The position numbers and the translations under genes are program-made. A stretch of 64,000 nucleotides of DNA, taken from assembly GCA_026686845.1 (NCBI GenBank), contig JAIVEN010000001.1, positions 31,550,001 to 31,614,000 of the forward strand, given 5' to 3'. The notes beneath the pieces are model-generated. The model did no database searches. It was given only the letters and a program-made list of their open reading frames with translations, and was not told where the DNA came from. Positions 22,716-33,791 of the stretch are shown here, one piece after another. The first letter of the stretch is position 1; each line of letters begins with the position of its first letter. The stretch comes from Adenanthera pavonina. Its lineage: Eukaryota; Streptophyta; Magnoliopsida; Fabales; Fabaceae.

Positions 22716-24770
22716 TCTGAGTACTATAAAATCTTAAACATCAAATGTGAAGGAGTGACTTGTATCAATAAAAGGTGTCTCATGAAAAAATTAGTGTGAT
22801 GATTGATTCAGATTTACTTTGGGGGAGAAAAATAATGAATTTTGTGTTAAAGACTTATGAGAAGCATAGAAGTGCCTATGAAGCCGTAAATATGGTAGCT
22901 GGAGTCTTCAGTGTTGACTGATGAAGTAAAGATATCGTAACTAGTTAACTTCCGTGAGAAGGAAATATTGGAGGATTGAAGACTCTAATAAATTTCATCC
23001 TTGAACTGAAACTACGCGATTGCAATCATCTTCACTGAATAGTTATCATAAATGAGACCCACAAACTAAAACATCAGGGTATGGCAGAGATGGTAAGCAA
23101 TAGAAAAAAATGGTGTAAAAGACTAAAGGAGTTGAATGGAGGGAAGTAGAAGAAAATTTTGGAGCCAAGTCATTAATGTAATCGAAGGAGATGTCTTACT
23201 AAGTTTGATTTTTTTTTTCCAATCACTAAATAATGAATAAATTTAATTGAGAAAAAAATATGTGGTGGTTGTAATTGTCACATTAGAGTAATGTTGGACT
23301 ATTCATGCATTAATTGTGTGAGGCTTCGTTGAGTTGTATTATTTGATCAGAAAGGAGAAAAACCTTGATCTTTTATTGTGACTGGATTGGGCGAATAATA
23401 GCTTTCCATTGCTGATTGGAAATCTAGGTATTTGTTCATTATTTGATAGGTATCTTTCATGCATGTTTCTATTACATGAATGTCGTTCTCAATTGATTTT
23501 ATTAATAATTCATTTTATTAAGGATATTAAATTTGAATCGAAATAAAATTTAATTCCTCATATTTAATCAAATTTGAATTCAATAATTAATTTATCTGCA
23601 CTATCAACCCTAAAATATATAACATGAAAATCTAAGTAATTAATAAAATTAATTGATAATTATTATTAAAAATTTTGAAAATGAATTATTAATACATTAG
23701 ATATGTAAAAGATAAATAGATTCTTGCATATTGTGTGTGTGTGTGTTTTTTTATAGAATTTAATAAAGAAATAAACAGATTGTGTGTTTTTTTTGGCAGA
23801 AAATATAAATTATTTAATGAAAAATGCCAATAAATTATCTATTAATAAAGTAAAAAATTGTGATGTAGTAGCCCAAATAATTAGCACATCGTGGCCCAAA
23901 TAACTTTAGTTATATCACACCTGGACCGTAAAGCCACAAATTGTGGATCATTAGCACAAATTCAATGACCTCATAATTTGTATTGCTTCATTAAATGTGA
24001 ATCAATTGCCTACCTAAAAAACTGATATGGTACTCTGAAAATAGTTATAATAAAATATTGGGAATTTTGTTGGAGAATTTGTTTTTTTTTTTCATTAGTA
24101 ACATCATAGATGTGTATCGAAGAGGCAAAAGGAATGTGTCTATAACAGTATTCGAGCATTCAATAAAAATTTCTCTAAGTTTACTTTTGCAATGAAACTT
24201 GGGTATGGTTGAATTAAAGAGACTGTGATCCCCAAAGCTATCAGATGGTGGAACTGATATACACATACATATGATTAAATATAATGCAAAAAGCCTGACA
24301 TATTTGATTTGCATTTAAATATTTTTTTTTCAATTGTATGTTAATATGTTACAATTCTGTAACTTGACACCTTGACCCAGAGATAGCTGAATTCACTAAA
24401 CAGTTATTGACATACACAGTTTTAGATGATTCAATTGATTTACTTAGATTTATTACAAGAAAGTAGGTGTTATAGGAATCAGCTGCATTATTGAAATCAA
24501 ATCAAACATTTATAAAATCCATGTGCTTCATTAGTTAAGTGCTGGTCGGTTCAGTATATTTTGGTGACCATAATTTACATGCTTTAGAATAGGATGAACT
24601 ACTTGGTGTATAACTCCCTGTACATCATTGATATATACAAAAAAATATGGTTTACAAGTGTTAGACTAATGGGCTTTCATTCAAAAACCTATAAAGCCCT
24701 TTTCAAATAGTTTACCCTGGTCATAATACATGTACATGATATAAACAAAAAGACAAGCAACATATCATCA
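22716..24770. other. Intergenic part of the Helitron
   Basis: AT-rich DNA between the RepHel start and the RPA-like 3' exon. A (GT)n run lies near 23732-23746 and poly-T tracts near 23210 and 24080. A minus-strand ORF at 24314-24045 shows no family pattern and is probably chance. It presumably contains the RepHel promoter, but no element could be pinned down. Confidence 0.5.
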
Positions 24771-24975
24771 TCAATCCTTCTTGTCTTGCTTGATGATTTT
24801 ACTGGGTTTAGTGGTGGAGAAATTAGGTGTACTGATCTCTGCTAGCCCAATGGGTGCCTTATCATCTGTAAACCTTTTCCCACGGCATTTGGCTCCTACT
24901 TTTGACTAGGTAGGTGTCACAAATTTAGCAATGGTCATTTCATCAATGTGGAGGTTGTCAGAATCTAAACTTTTC
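24771..24975 (-). pseudogene. Probable C-terminal exon of the RPA-like gene
   Basis: Follows an acceptor-like TACCAG and reads SLDSDNLHIDEMTIAKFVTP, one in-frame stop (TAG), SKVGAKCRGKRFTDDKAPIG, then KPSKIIKQDKKD and TGA. The Lys-rich tail after a TP-SK motif resembles C-termini of RPA1-like proteins in plant Helitrons as I remember them. It lies on the same strand and downstream of the RPA exons at 30.1-31.2 kb, separated by the MULE. The link is inference. Confidence 0.4.
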
Positions 24976-25108
24976 TGGTATGTAGATGACCCAATTATGG
25001 CTTTTTGATTAAAATGCAACACATGCAAAAAATAAATATCAATGTACAACATTTTCAAAAATATTTATCCAAATGCTATAATTTTTTGATTTTATAAGAA
25101 ATTAGACT

Positions 25109-25140
25109 TTGTTAGACCGATTTATAAATCGGTCTGACAA
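25109..25140. repeat. 32-bp palindrome with ACCGATTTA arms
   Basis: TTGTTAGACCGATTTA and TAAATCGGTCTGACAA form two 16-base arms with a single mismatch and no loop. It lies downstream of the PMD gene and upstream of the RPA 3' exon, so it may belong to the left end of the MULE. Its exact role is unknown. Confidence 0.85.
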
Positions 25141-25638
25141 ATCACGTATTTATTTTTTATTTTTTTTCCACATTAGTGAAATCAGATTGTGTCAGTTCGA
25201 CTTTACTAACTTTGCTGCATCAGTCCATAGTAACTGACATAGCATTACAATTTTTTTTCTTAAAAAAGTAAGGCTGCCAAGCTTACTTGCTACATCAGTC
25301 AAAGTGACTCATGCAACAACTTTATTTTTTTAAAAGTTGCCCCTTTTTCTACTACCTGATGAATAATTATAATAATTAATTTTTTAAAAATAATTATTAT
25401 AATTATAATTATAAGATAATTATTAATTAATTATTAAGTAATTATTGTAATAATTGTTAGATAATATTAATAATTGAGTATTATAATAATTAAAAACTTA
25501 CATATAATAAAAAATTAATTTTTTAACAAACTATTTTAACAAATTAATTTGTAATTATTAAATTTTCATTAACAAAGCCAAATTTTTACATCAATTAAAG
25601 ATAAAAATATTTCTTTTATAGAAAAAAGATTATTTACC
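25141..25638. other. AT-rich non-coding stretch
   Basis: No gene. It contains two related inverted motifs (CATCAGTCCATAGTAACTGA near 25221 and CATCAGTCAAAGTGACTCAT near 25293) and a long run of AATTATTATAATTA-type low complexity (25360-25560). It probably holds the 3' UTR and end of the MULE. Confidence 0.5.
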
Positions 25639-27710
25639 TTAAACATAATGATTTCCCGTACCATATCTTGGTCTCTTTTGAACACGTTGTGGTCGCCCTT
25701 GTCTTATGGGCTCTTCATGTTGAGATTTAGGTGACTCGTTAGCAGTTGTAGCCAATGGGGTATTTAGATCAAATACTGGAGACTCAATATGAGGAATTGA
25801 CTGCTGTAGGGTTTCATTTGATGGTCCACCTATTTCAAATGAGTTATTGTTATACTCAGGCTCAAAAAGTGGTAAATTCTCTAATAGCAACATGAATGAC
25901 CATAATTGATCTAAATTGGGCGAGCTTAATTGGGATATGGATGATGGTGGCATGTAATGATATTAGGTAAAAATATCTAAAGAAGAAGTGGCTTTGGGAT
26001 TTTGTTCCTCTTCTTCTCTCATCACATCTTGATTTTGTTCCTTTTCTTCTTCAGCCGCAACTGGTAGTTGAGTTGACAAATAGCCACCACATTGCTTACT
26101 TGGTCTACCCTGGGCAATCACTGGATGTGGTAGCTCAACTACAGGTGGAGCAGGCCGAGGGACCATGTTGTAGTGTTGTTTTCTTAACGTCATTCTAATG
26201 TTTTATTGGTCTCATATAACTCTTTGTTGATATTATGTAATTGGCATTGGTAAAGGGTCTTGAATACTTAGTTGAATTAATTCATCAGCTATATCGACCT
26301 GAAATCAATAATAAGACATTATTAGGTAATGTCATTATTCATATAAAACAAAATCAAGACAATGATTTTAGATAGTTATCCCAAAACCAGTTACAGTACT
26401 AGCTAGGTGGATCCACTGTTGAGTGTGCCTCCAATACCACCGTATGTACTCAGATGTTTGATCTAATGCCTCATGTGTCAAAGTGATTTAACAATAGCAT
26501 TATGCCACCCAAACCATAATTGAATATACTTCATGTGCTTTTGAATCCAATTTTCTAATGTTCTTCCTCTTAGTTGGATTGTGTGGCAATTCCCCAAATA
26601 AACTGGAGCGATAGGTATTGGTTGTTGATAACCAAATTGCCTAAGCACATGATCAAGATGATGCCATTCAATTATATGGAAGCATATCAGGGGGACTGAA
26701 GCTTACCAAATTTGTGGGGATGCCAAGCAATATCCTGGAATTCATTGCTGTAATATTAAAGATTCATAAGGTTGCCAAACTATGTCTTCCTCCTCCATTC
26801 CATCAAGCAACTTTCTATAAGCATATAACACCCTATCAGTCGAATGAGGTTGTTGTCCTACATTCTTCCATCTGTAATGACATGAAAACATTTGTTAAAA
26901 TTTGTATGATTAAAATAATAAGCTAAAATCAAATAATTGGCATGTAAATTAAGCATACCTAAATCCTAGGAGTGGTATGAGAGGATAAATATTTGTACGT
27001 GGATTTTCTAGTACATGTCGTTTTGGTGCCAACATTGGGAAGTGATCCCATGCCCAAAGGTGGAGTGATGTCATACATCAACCTATCCCCTTCTCTATTT
27101 GTTCTGTAGCATTGCATAATTATTTGAATAAGTGCGCTAATATTGCAGATCCCCAAGAATATTGGCCAGCACTTGAGAGATCTAAAAGTAATGGGAGATA
27201 CATTAAATAAACCTTATGACTTGACCTATCTGGCATTAGGAATCCACCAATCAACTGGAGTATGTATGCATGAGTGAATCTTTGTATTTGTAGTTCATCC
27301 ACATCATCATTGAGGTTGGGAAAGTGTTCTACCAGCCAAGTAATTGGTATCTTTTGTCCATACAAATACTCTGCATGTGGTATAAAGCTTAGTCCCATAT
27401 GATAAATATTGGCCTAATCTAAATCTGTATTACCACATATAGGTAGTCCATCACAAGGAAGACCTAACAAAATTGCCACATCCTCTAAAGTTGCAGTGCA
27501 TTCTCTATAGGATGTATGAAAAGTATGGGTCTCCGGACGCCACCTCTCAACAAGTGCTAAAACCAAAGCTAGATTATACTCAAATTGGCCTATTCTAGCA
27601 ACATTGTAGAATCCAGTCTATATAAGGTAAGGCACAATTTGGATTGGTGGTTCAATTAGTCACTCCTTATGCGTGACTCGTTGAGTTTGAAGGATCTGAT
27701 TTACCTGAAA
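25639..27710 (-). pseudogene. Plant mobile domain (PMD, MAIN-like) protein
   Basis: Reading leftwards: VARIGQFEYNLALVLALVER, WRPETHTFHTSYRECTATLE, DVAILLGLPCDGLPICG (about 27600-27440), then ITWLVEHFPNLNDDVDELQI, RFTHAYILQLIGGFLMPDRS, YLMYLPLLLDLSSAGQYSWG and SAILAHLFK (about 27350-27120). After less conserved sequence a Pro/Glu-rich tail ends RPQRVQKRPRYGTGNHYV at 25639, the GTG-H signature typical of PMD C-termini. Frame breaks and stops occur (for example after LAHLFK). Cellular PMD proteins such as MAIN act in the nucleus in silencing and meristem maintenance. TE-borne copies are of unclear function. This one is decayed. Confidence 0.85.
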
Positions 27711-28240
27711 AAGTGGAAATATAATTTCTAATGATTATGAACAATTGATACTTACCTGTGAAAAAAATTACTTACATTTTGAGTTCACACAGCCTCTGAA
27801 ATATGCTATGGTTGTAAATATAATAGTGAATTATCCTCTAGACCTGGGCTAATGATGTGATATGACTATGCCTTTGGAGAACCATCTCTGCAATGTTTGG
27901 AGTTAAAAAATGAAAGTACAATCTAATGTAATCCCATTAAAAAGCCCATTGAGAAAATTACAATTAATAATTTTCCATGCCTTTGGCAATATTTAAAAAA
28001 TGTTGTATACATATATTTGAAAATTTTTAAATACATGGGGAAGTATGCTAATTAATGTCTAAAAGCCTGATGTTGTGGATAAGTGGAATGATTATGACCT
28101 ACTTGCCTACATAATCCACACCTATTAGGTTGACCAGTCATGGCCCAATCCATTTCATTACATATACGAGTTGAACTTAGATGACCTTTTTCTTGAATCA
28201 TTGTAGGGTTAGGGATCAAAGATGGAATATCAGTTTCTAG

Positions 28241-29870
28241 CTAATGAACCTCGTCACCTATTAGGTGGAACTCATTACTATAAGCAAGGCTCATGGTTTC
28301 TAACTTGAACACTAGATTCACAAATTGCAAATGGTCTATTTGTACGTGAGCACATGCTGCAATAACATGCATGCACTGATACTTTTGTACCTGAAATTCT
28401 CCACAGTCACATGTTTTTCCATTTAAGTTGACTTTGCAACAATGACTAAATTGACGGAGTTGAACATTGTATGGCTCATCAACCTCAAATGATGTTTCTC
28501 TTCTATCATATATATGGACAACGCATGCAGATGTAGCCTGTGTTGCCATTTCTAACTTTCTGTTCAATGTCTCAGAAAATACTTGGCCAGCAACTATTTA
28601 TGCATGCACTTGTTGGGAATGTTTGACAAAGTAGTTGTTGACCTTATACACGATAGCTTTCACAATACCCGTAATTGACAAACTCAACACATTTAAAGAC
28701 ACCATTCATGCATTCAGCAAGGTTAGTTGTCATGTGATCGTAACGTCGGTACCCATTGTCATATGTGTGAGACCATTTCTTTATTGTGATGTTGGCACTC
28801 CATGCAGCTGTAGGTGGATAAGTCAATGCTATCTCTTCCAATTGTTGGTTAACATAATGGAGCTCATATACATAGCCTATAAATAATTGGAAATTTATAA
28901 TTGCTAATTTCATAATCACATATTAATTTATGTGAACAAAGCAATCAACACTCACCGATATTTATGAACTTATCCTTCAGTCAATTCGTTCCATGTGCTT
29001 TGTGAAGGTTAGCGACAACATGCCGTAGGCAAAAAGCATGATATCCATGTGCAAGCCATCCTACTTGTTCATTTACAACTGTAAACATGATTGAAGGATG
29101 TCTATTAGAAATCAGACATATCCCGGTTCTACTCTTAACGACACATTCACACATGTGATATAAGAACCATGTCTAAGGACCTTTTGTCTCCCCTTCAACA
29201 ACAGTGAATGCAAGTGGAACAACATTGCAGTCACCATCCTATGTTATGACCATAAGAAGTGTGCCTTTATATTTTCCATACAGGAAAGTTCCATCAACTT
29301 GGATTATGGGTTTTAGGTGATCAAATGCATCTATATATGGTTTGAAAGCCCAAAATACACGCTTAAACATGTCAAATGATTGCCCTTCAGAATTGGTTTG
29401 TGAACATGGCTTGCTTGAAATTTTAATGTATGACTCAGGCATGAAATGTTGGACAACAGCTAACCACCTAGGTAGTAATGAGTATGAGCTTTCTCAATTA
29501 CCAAAAGAAATAGCAAGTGATAATTGCTTTGCCTTCCATGCTTTCCTATATGACACGGTGTAACCGAACATTGATTGCATTCACTTAATTGTTTGAGAAA
29601 CTTTAACATTTGGTTAATAAGTTAGCATTGCTGCCACTACGGAAGATGAGATGACATCAGTGTCCAACTTAGTATGATCTTGAGTTAATAATGTAGCTAA
29701 ACATATATGGGACCCCACATATCTTGTGACCTTCCAATCTATTTCATTTCATTTCCTACATGCCCTTAGTCTCCAATTACAACTGGCTCCATAGTTTATA
29801 CACTGATATTAGTCTCCAATTACAACTGGCTCTATAGTTTATACACTGATATTCTTCATATTTGTTACTT
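28241..29870 (-). pseudogene. MULE transposase (MURA-like) with SWIM zinc finger
   Basis: Order of motifs reading leftwards: a Cys-containing N-terminal piece (NYGASCNWRL, then WKVTRYVG), LDTDVISSSVVAMLTY, SYRKAWKAKQLSLAISFG, FKRVFWAFKPYIDAFDHLKP, IIQVDGTFLYGKYKGTLL with the first catalytic Asp (about 29310), PLAFTVVEGET, TGICLISNRHPSI where the second catalytic Asp is Asn, then MTTNLAECMNGVFK (catalytic Glu region) and a C-terminal SWIM finger CDCGEFQVQKYQCMHVIAAC (about 28420-28350). A 43-bp duplication near the N-terminus, several stops and the Asp-to-Asn change mean no active enzyme is made. The protein would cut MULE ends. Confidence 0.9.
29766..29851. repeat. 43-bp tandem duplication in the MULE transposase
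   Basis: Two adjacent copies of TTAGTCTCCAATTACAACTG and the following 23 bases, starting at 29766 and 29809, with one mismatch visible. Because 43 is not a multiple of three, it shifts the transposase frame after the CNWRL motif. Confidence 0.9.
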
Positions 29871-30123
29871 GAATGATACATGTTGAATGTATGATGAACT
29901 CGAACAGAGTAAAGTTTGGCTACAAGTCTTAGAGTATGGATATTATTAAAAATTTGGCCTCTGAAAGGTGAAAAGACTTGCAGGAGTGCATGGACTCTGA
30001 AAAGGAAGAACCTCTTAGGTAAAGCTTGGAGTTTGACTTGTAATGGATAAGGGTAACCTGGTTAAAATAAAGCTCATAAACAATAGTTAAGACAAAGAAA
30101 CTATATAAAATCAAACTCAATTA

Positions 30124-31188
30124 TTAATTAACACATAAATTCCAGTAAAACTTGTTAATTAGTTCCTTCACTTGTGGGATATTTGGATTGAATAAAACTC
30201 TAGTAGTAGACCATGAGTTAGCAAGTTCAAGCACTCCTAGAAATATAACAGCCATAAGTTGACACAATGATAACTACGAAAATCATTGAACCAAAAGATA
30301 GTAAATTACCATTATTAACTTTGAGGCACACAAATTCCATGACCACAACTATAGGGGGTTCCATGTCTTCTTCCTTCAAGCAATAAGCATCATTTGTTGA
30401 CTCTCCAAACAACACAACATTCACAGAATTGTCTCTATTGATGAACCAAATAACAAAATCCAGTAAACATTCATATAAACACATCAATTTATTTAAATGA
30501 AATCTTGAAGAATTTAAAATTTGAGCTCACTCATGGTCAGCAATATTGAAGCAAAGTCTTTTATGGCTTTGATTGTTCCTATGAAACTCATATAGGTCCC
30601 CAAAGCTCTTAAGGAAGCTCACAACATTTGCTGATGGAAAATAAGAGTATGCTAGTTCAAATGCTTTAAACTACGCCTATTATATCATTACGAAACTACA
30701 TAATATAACTGAGATTAACCTATTAGAACATCTATGGGGACTCTTCGATTCACAAACCTATGGCATTGAGTAGGAGTTAGTATATCAGCTGGTTTAACAT
30801 GAGTACACATATTAAAGGTGATCCTATAAGGATGATTAGTTGGACGATACTGAAGATTGTTATTCAAAACTAAGAAATTTTCAATCAAATAGCATCTTCC
30901 TTCAGCAGGTTCCTTCTGATATTTGTCCAACAGAGATAACATGGCAATGACAGCTTTTATTTTGCTCCCCTAAAAGAAAAGAAGAATGGGAGCCTCAGAA
31001 TGAACTAATAAATAAGAAACCAGAAGTGAATATACCTCTTCATCTATGAGAACCATAGAAATTAAGGTGATACTTCTTGATCTATTTTGACTCCCAATAG
31101 TCTATCTTCGCCAAACCATCACCTTGATCTTCCGCAAATCAATTGAACTATCCAAATCTTTGAGGAGCTATCAATCTTCATCCGCCAT
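30124..31188 (-). pseudogene. Replication protein A 70-kDa-like gene of the Helitron
   Basis: From ATG 31188: MADED, two stops, LLKDLDSSIDLRKIKVMVWR, then RSRSITLISMVLIDEE and a GAG/GTATAT donor. Exon 2 (about 30969-30720): GSKIKAVIAMLSLLDKYQKE, CYLIENFLVLNNNLQYRPTN, HPYRITFNMCTHVKP. Exon 3 (about 30670-30533): ELAYSYFPSANVVSFLKSFG. Exon 4 (about 30450-30310): VNVVLFGESTNDAY, EPPIVVVMEFVCLKV. Exon 5 (about 30240-30124): STTRVLFNPNIPQVKELINK. Together these match the DUF223 and OB-fold pattern of plant RPA1-like proteins carried by Helitrons, thought to bind single-stranded DNA during replication. Three in-frame stops in exon 1 indicate decay. The C-terminal part seems displaced beyond the MULE (24771-24975). 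Confidence 0.8.
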
Positions 31189-31465
31189 AATATTGATTTT
31201 GTAGAATAAATGGTTGAACATGGATTAGAATGCCCTGCTTTGAAAAAAAGCCGAGGAAGCAAAAGAAAAGGAGTAGATGTCGATAATAACCACTAAGGGC
31301 CCGTTTGGTTTGGAGTTTTGTAAAATTAAGTGAAGATAAATGAGGTCGTAAAAATGAAGTATGATAAAAGTAAGTTTGTAAAAATAAAGTATGTTTGGAT
31401 ATTCTTTTTAAAAAAGTAAGTTTGCTAAAATGATACATGTTTGAATAATAAAAGTTAAAAACACT

Positions 31466-31914
31466 TTTAGATGTATAATTACCAAAAAGGACATAAGTTT
31501 TATAATACAATATTATATAACTAATTGAATGATATATGCGTCATAATAATAATATAGTTAATTTTAATTACCGAAAAAAATATAAGTGAAAAAATCTAAT
31601 TTCCCGAATAACTAAAGGGTGTAATATAATAAATATACTACATTAATTATAAATTGTTAACACTAATATTCATAATTTAATTAACCATATTTAGATGTAT
31701 AATTACCAAAAAGGACAAAAGTTATATAATACAATATTATATAACTGATTGAATGATGTATGCTTCATAATAATAATATAGTTAATTTTAATTATCAGAA
31801 ATAAATATAAGTGAAAAAAATCTAATCTCTCGTTTAATTAAAGGGTATAATATAATAAATATACTATATTAATTATAAATTGTTAACATTAATATTCATA
31901 ATTTAATAGAACAT
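31466..31914. repeat. 224-bp tandem duplication in PIF terminal region
   Basis: TTTAGATGTATAATTACCAA starts at 31466 and again at 31690. The following about 220 AT-rich bases repeat with scattered differences. No coding potential. It lies between the PIF left end and the transposase 3' end. Confidence 0.9.
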
Positions 31915-32007
31915 ATTTAAATACTTGGTGTGACTAGTTTTGTTGCAAGTACTGTATTATTTGACATCGGAGTTAGTCACAAATGTTATCCATCATTGTG
32001 GAAGAGG

Positions 32008-33205
32008 CTACAGCTGACAGTGTGCTTGGACCTTCACCATCATGATTGTGATCATATTGCCAACACTTATGTTGCTATTTTCATAAAGCAAGAAATCAGA
32101 ATTAGTAATAGATTTCTTTCTAATGAAGTTATGAATAGTCATTGTTGCACAAACAATTTGGACTTGTGTGTCAAAATGGTAGTTTGGTATTTTGCCTAAA
32201 ATCACGAATCGATTCTTCCAAACCCCAAAAGTCCTTTCTATTGTGCACCTTAAACTTGAATGATGATAATTGAAGACTTCATTAGGGTTTACAAAACAAG
32301 ATGAATGTCTACAATCTGGAAGGTGATAGCGTTCATGTCTATATGGACTAAGATATCCAGTTGGTGTTGGATAGCCAGAATCTACCAAATAATATTTATC
32401 TAATGAACAATGAAAATATTGTCATGTATTTGTGATGTCAATGAAGAAGAAGAAATAAGACTAAATATACAGGGGTACAAAAAACCAACTTGGAGGTGGA
32501 TGTGGGAAATTTAGGTTGGGAGTTGTTAGAGCGTGACTAAATCTATGAGCATTATGTGCAGTGCCCTCCCATCCAGCCAACACAAAAATAAAACACATCC
32601 CAATCACATACTGCCATCACATTTTGTGATGCAATTCCTTTTCTTCCAATAAATTTGGTTTGGTCACGGGAAGGCACAACACACGAGATATGAGTACCAT
32701 CAATAGCTCTTATAGCATCAATGAAAAATGGGTAACGATTTTGAATCTTTCTATGAACCTCACGAAACCTGGGATCTCACGGCTTGATGTATTCTACTGC
32801 TAAGCGAATGCATGCTTTCAACACTTTATGAAAATTCCTACTCACTGTTTCCCCCGAATGTTGAAACCTTTCTTAGATGACCCTAGTTCCCACTCCATGT
32901 CTAACAGTATATAAGAACATGGCAACCATTTCTTGAATGCTCATACATGCGGTCTCTCTCAACCCATAATTTCCCAATTCTAAGCAAAATTGATTAAATA
33001 CTTGATTTTCTATTCTGAACATCTCGTAACATCGAGTTGGATGACCATGTAAAATCTCTTGGACCCACGAATGCCCTGTTTGTTCATTAGTTCTACACGG
33101 CTCCTTACACAAATACATTAACGTATACTGGCCAATTAATACAGCGACTTGTTCATCCTCTATTAAATCATCATCTAAAATAGCTCGTTGGCGTGCATCA
33201 TCCAT
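32008..33205 (-). pseudogene. PIF/Harbinger transposase (DDE_Tnp_4)
   Basis: Starts at ATG 33205 (MDDARQRAILDDDLIEDEQV). Then come HSWVQEILHGHPTRCYEMFR and MSIQEMVAMFLYTVRHGVGT, with a TAA stop near 32873 inside the conserved VI-ERFQHSG motif. The frame continues with FIDAIRAIDGTHIS (first catalytic Asp, about 32700), GRKGIASQNVMAVCDWD, a gap that may include an intron and frameshift, MVDSGYPTPTGYLSPYR (second Asp, about 32380) and SSLRCTIERTFGVWKNRF (catalytic Glu, about 32230). The catalytic triad is visible but the stops and frame breaks make the copy non-functional as it stands. The enzyme acts with the Myb-like ORF1 product. Confidence 0.9.
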
Positions 33206-33289
33206 GCAAACCTAGAAGTTTAAATATAATCATCATATTAATGATATGCTTCCATGGAAAAGAGTCATATATAATTATAGTAGTCCCTA

Positions 33290-33775
33290 TATAGCAGTCA
33301 TAACACAAAGTTCAATATATCAACTTTATGGTGGCTACATAACTACAACAAGCAGTACATTATAGTATAATATAATAGTCACAACATTGCACAAAAGTTA
33401 TCCATAGAAACCTCCAAGTTATATTACTACAACAACCTGTTTATGATAGTCATCTACAACAATCACAACACAAAAGTTATCCTTAGAAACCTCCAAGGTA
33501 CATAACAACAACAACCTATTCATGATAGTCATCTACAATAGTTACAACACAAAAGTTATCCTTAAAAACCTCCAAGGTACATAACAACAACAACATGTTC
33601 ATGATAGTCATCTACAATAGTCACAACACAAAAGAAACCATAGAAACATCCAAACTACATAATTACAACAACCACTAGATGACAGTCATCTACAATAGTC
33701 ATAAGACAAAAACAACCATAGAAACATCATAGCTACATAACTACAATGAGCACAATCTGACAGTCATCCATAATA
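33290..33775. repeat. 78-79-bp tandem array between PIF ORFs
   Basis: GATAGTCATCTAC or GACAGTCATC(T/C)A occurs at 33445, 33524, 33603, 33681 and 33759, a strict 78-79-bp period. Each unit also holds CACAACACAAAAG and a CATAGAAACCTCCAAG-like block, with one or two decayed units to the left. It lies between the start of ORF2 and the end of ORF1. No protein frame is conserved. Confidence 0.9.
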
Positions 33776-33791
33776 GTGACTACAAAATAGC

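Larger units (their letters stand above)
25105..29960 (-). mobile_element. Mutator-like element (MULE) with plant mobile domain gene
   Basis: A MURA-type transposase and a downstream plant mobile domain (PMD) gene lie on the same strand with about 0.5 kb between them. This arrangement is known for PMD-carrying MULEs in plants. Terminal inverted repeats and the 9-bp duplication were not identified, so both ends are approximate. Its position between RPA-like exons suggests insertion into the Helitron. Confidence 0.6.
11185..31296 (-). mobile_element. Helitron, composite, with RepHel and RPA-like genes
   Basis: Two minus-strand genes typical of plant Helitrons lie in series: an RPA-like gene (31188 to about 24771) and a Rep-helicase gene (22715 to 11185). 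The left boundary is a Copia insertion, not the true 3' terminus. The right boundary is a PIF insertion, so neither the 5'-TC nor the CTRR-hairpin terminus is identified. Later insertions are the Gypsy solo LTR 13031-17109 and the MULE of about 25.1-30 kb. Joining RPA and RepHel into one Helitron is inference from strand, order and family knowledge. Confidence 0.7.

Noticed and set aside
24045..24314. 89-codon minus-strand ORF with hydrophobic start
   Set aside because: No family similarity, no splice context, AT-rich; not supported.
33430..33775. CRISPR array
   Set aside because: Units are contiguous 78-79-bp tandem repeats without unique spacers, in plant DNA.
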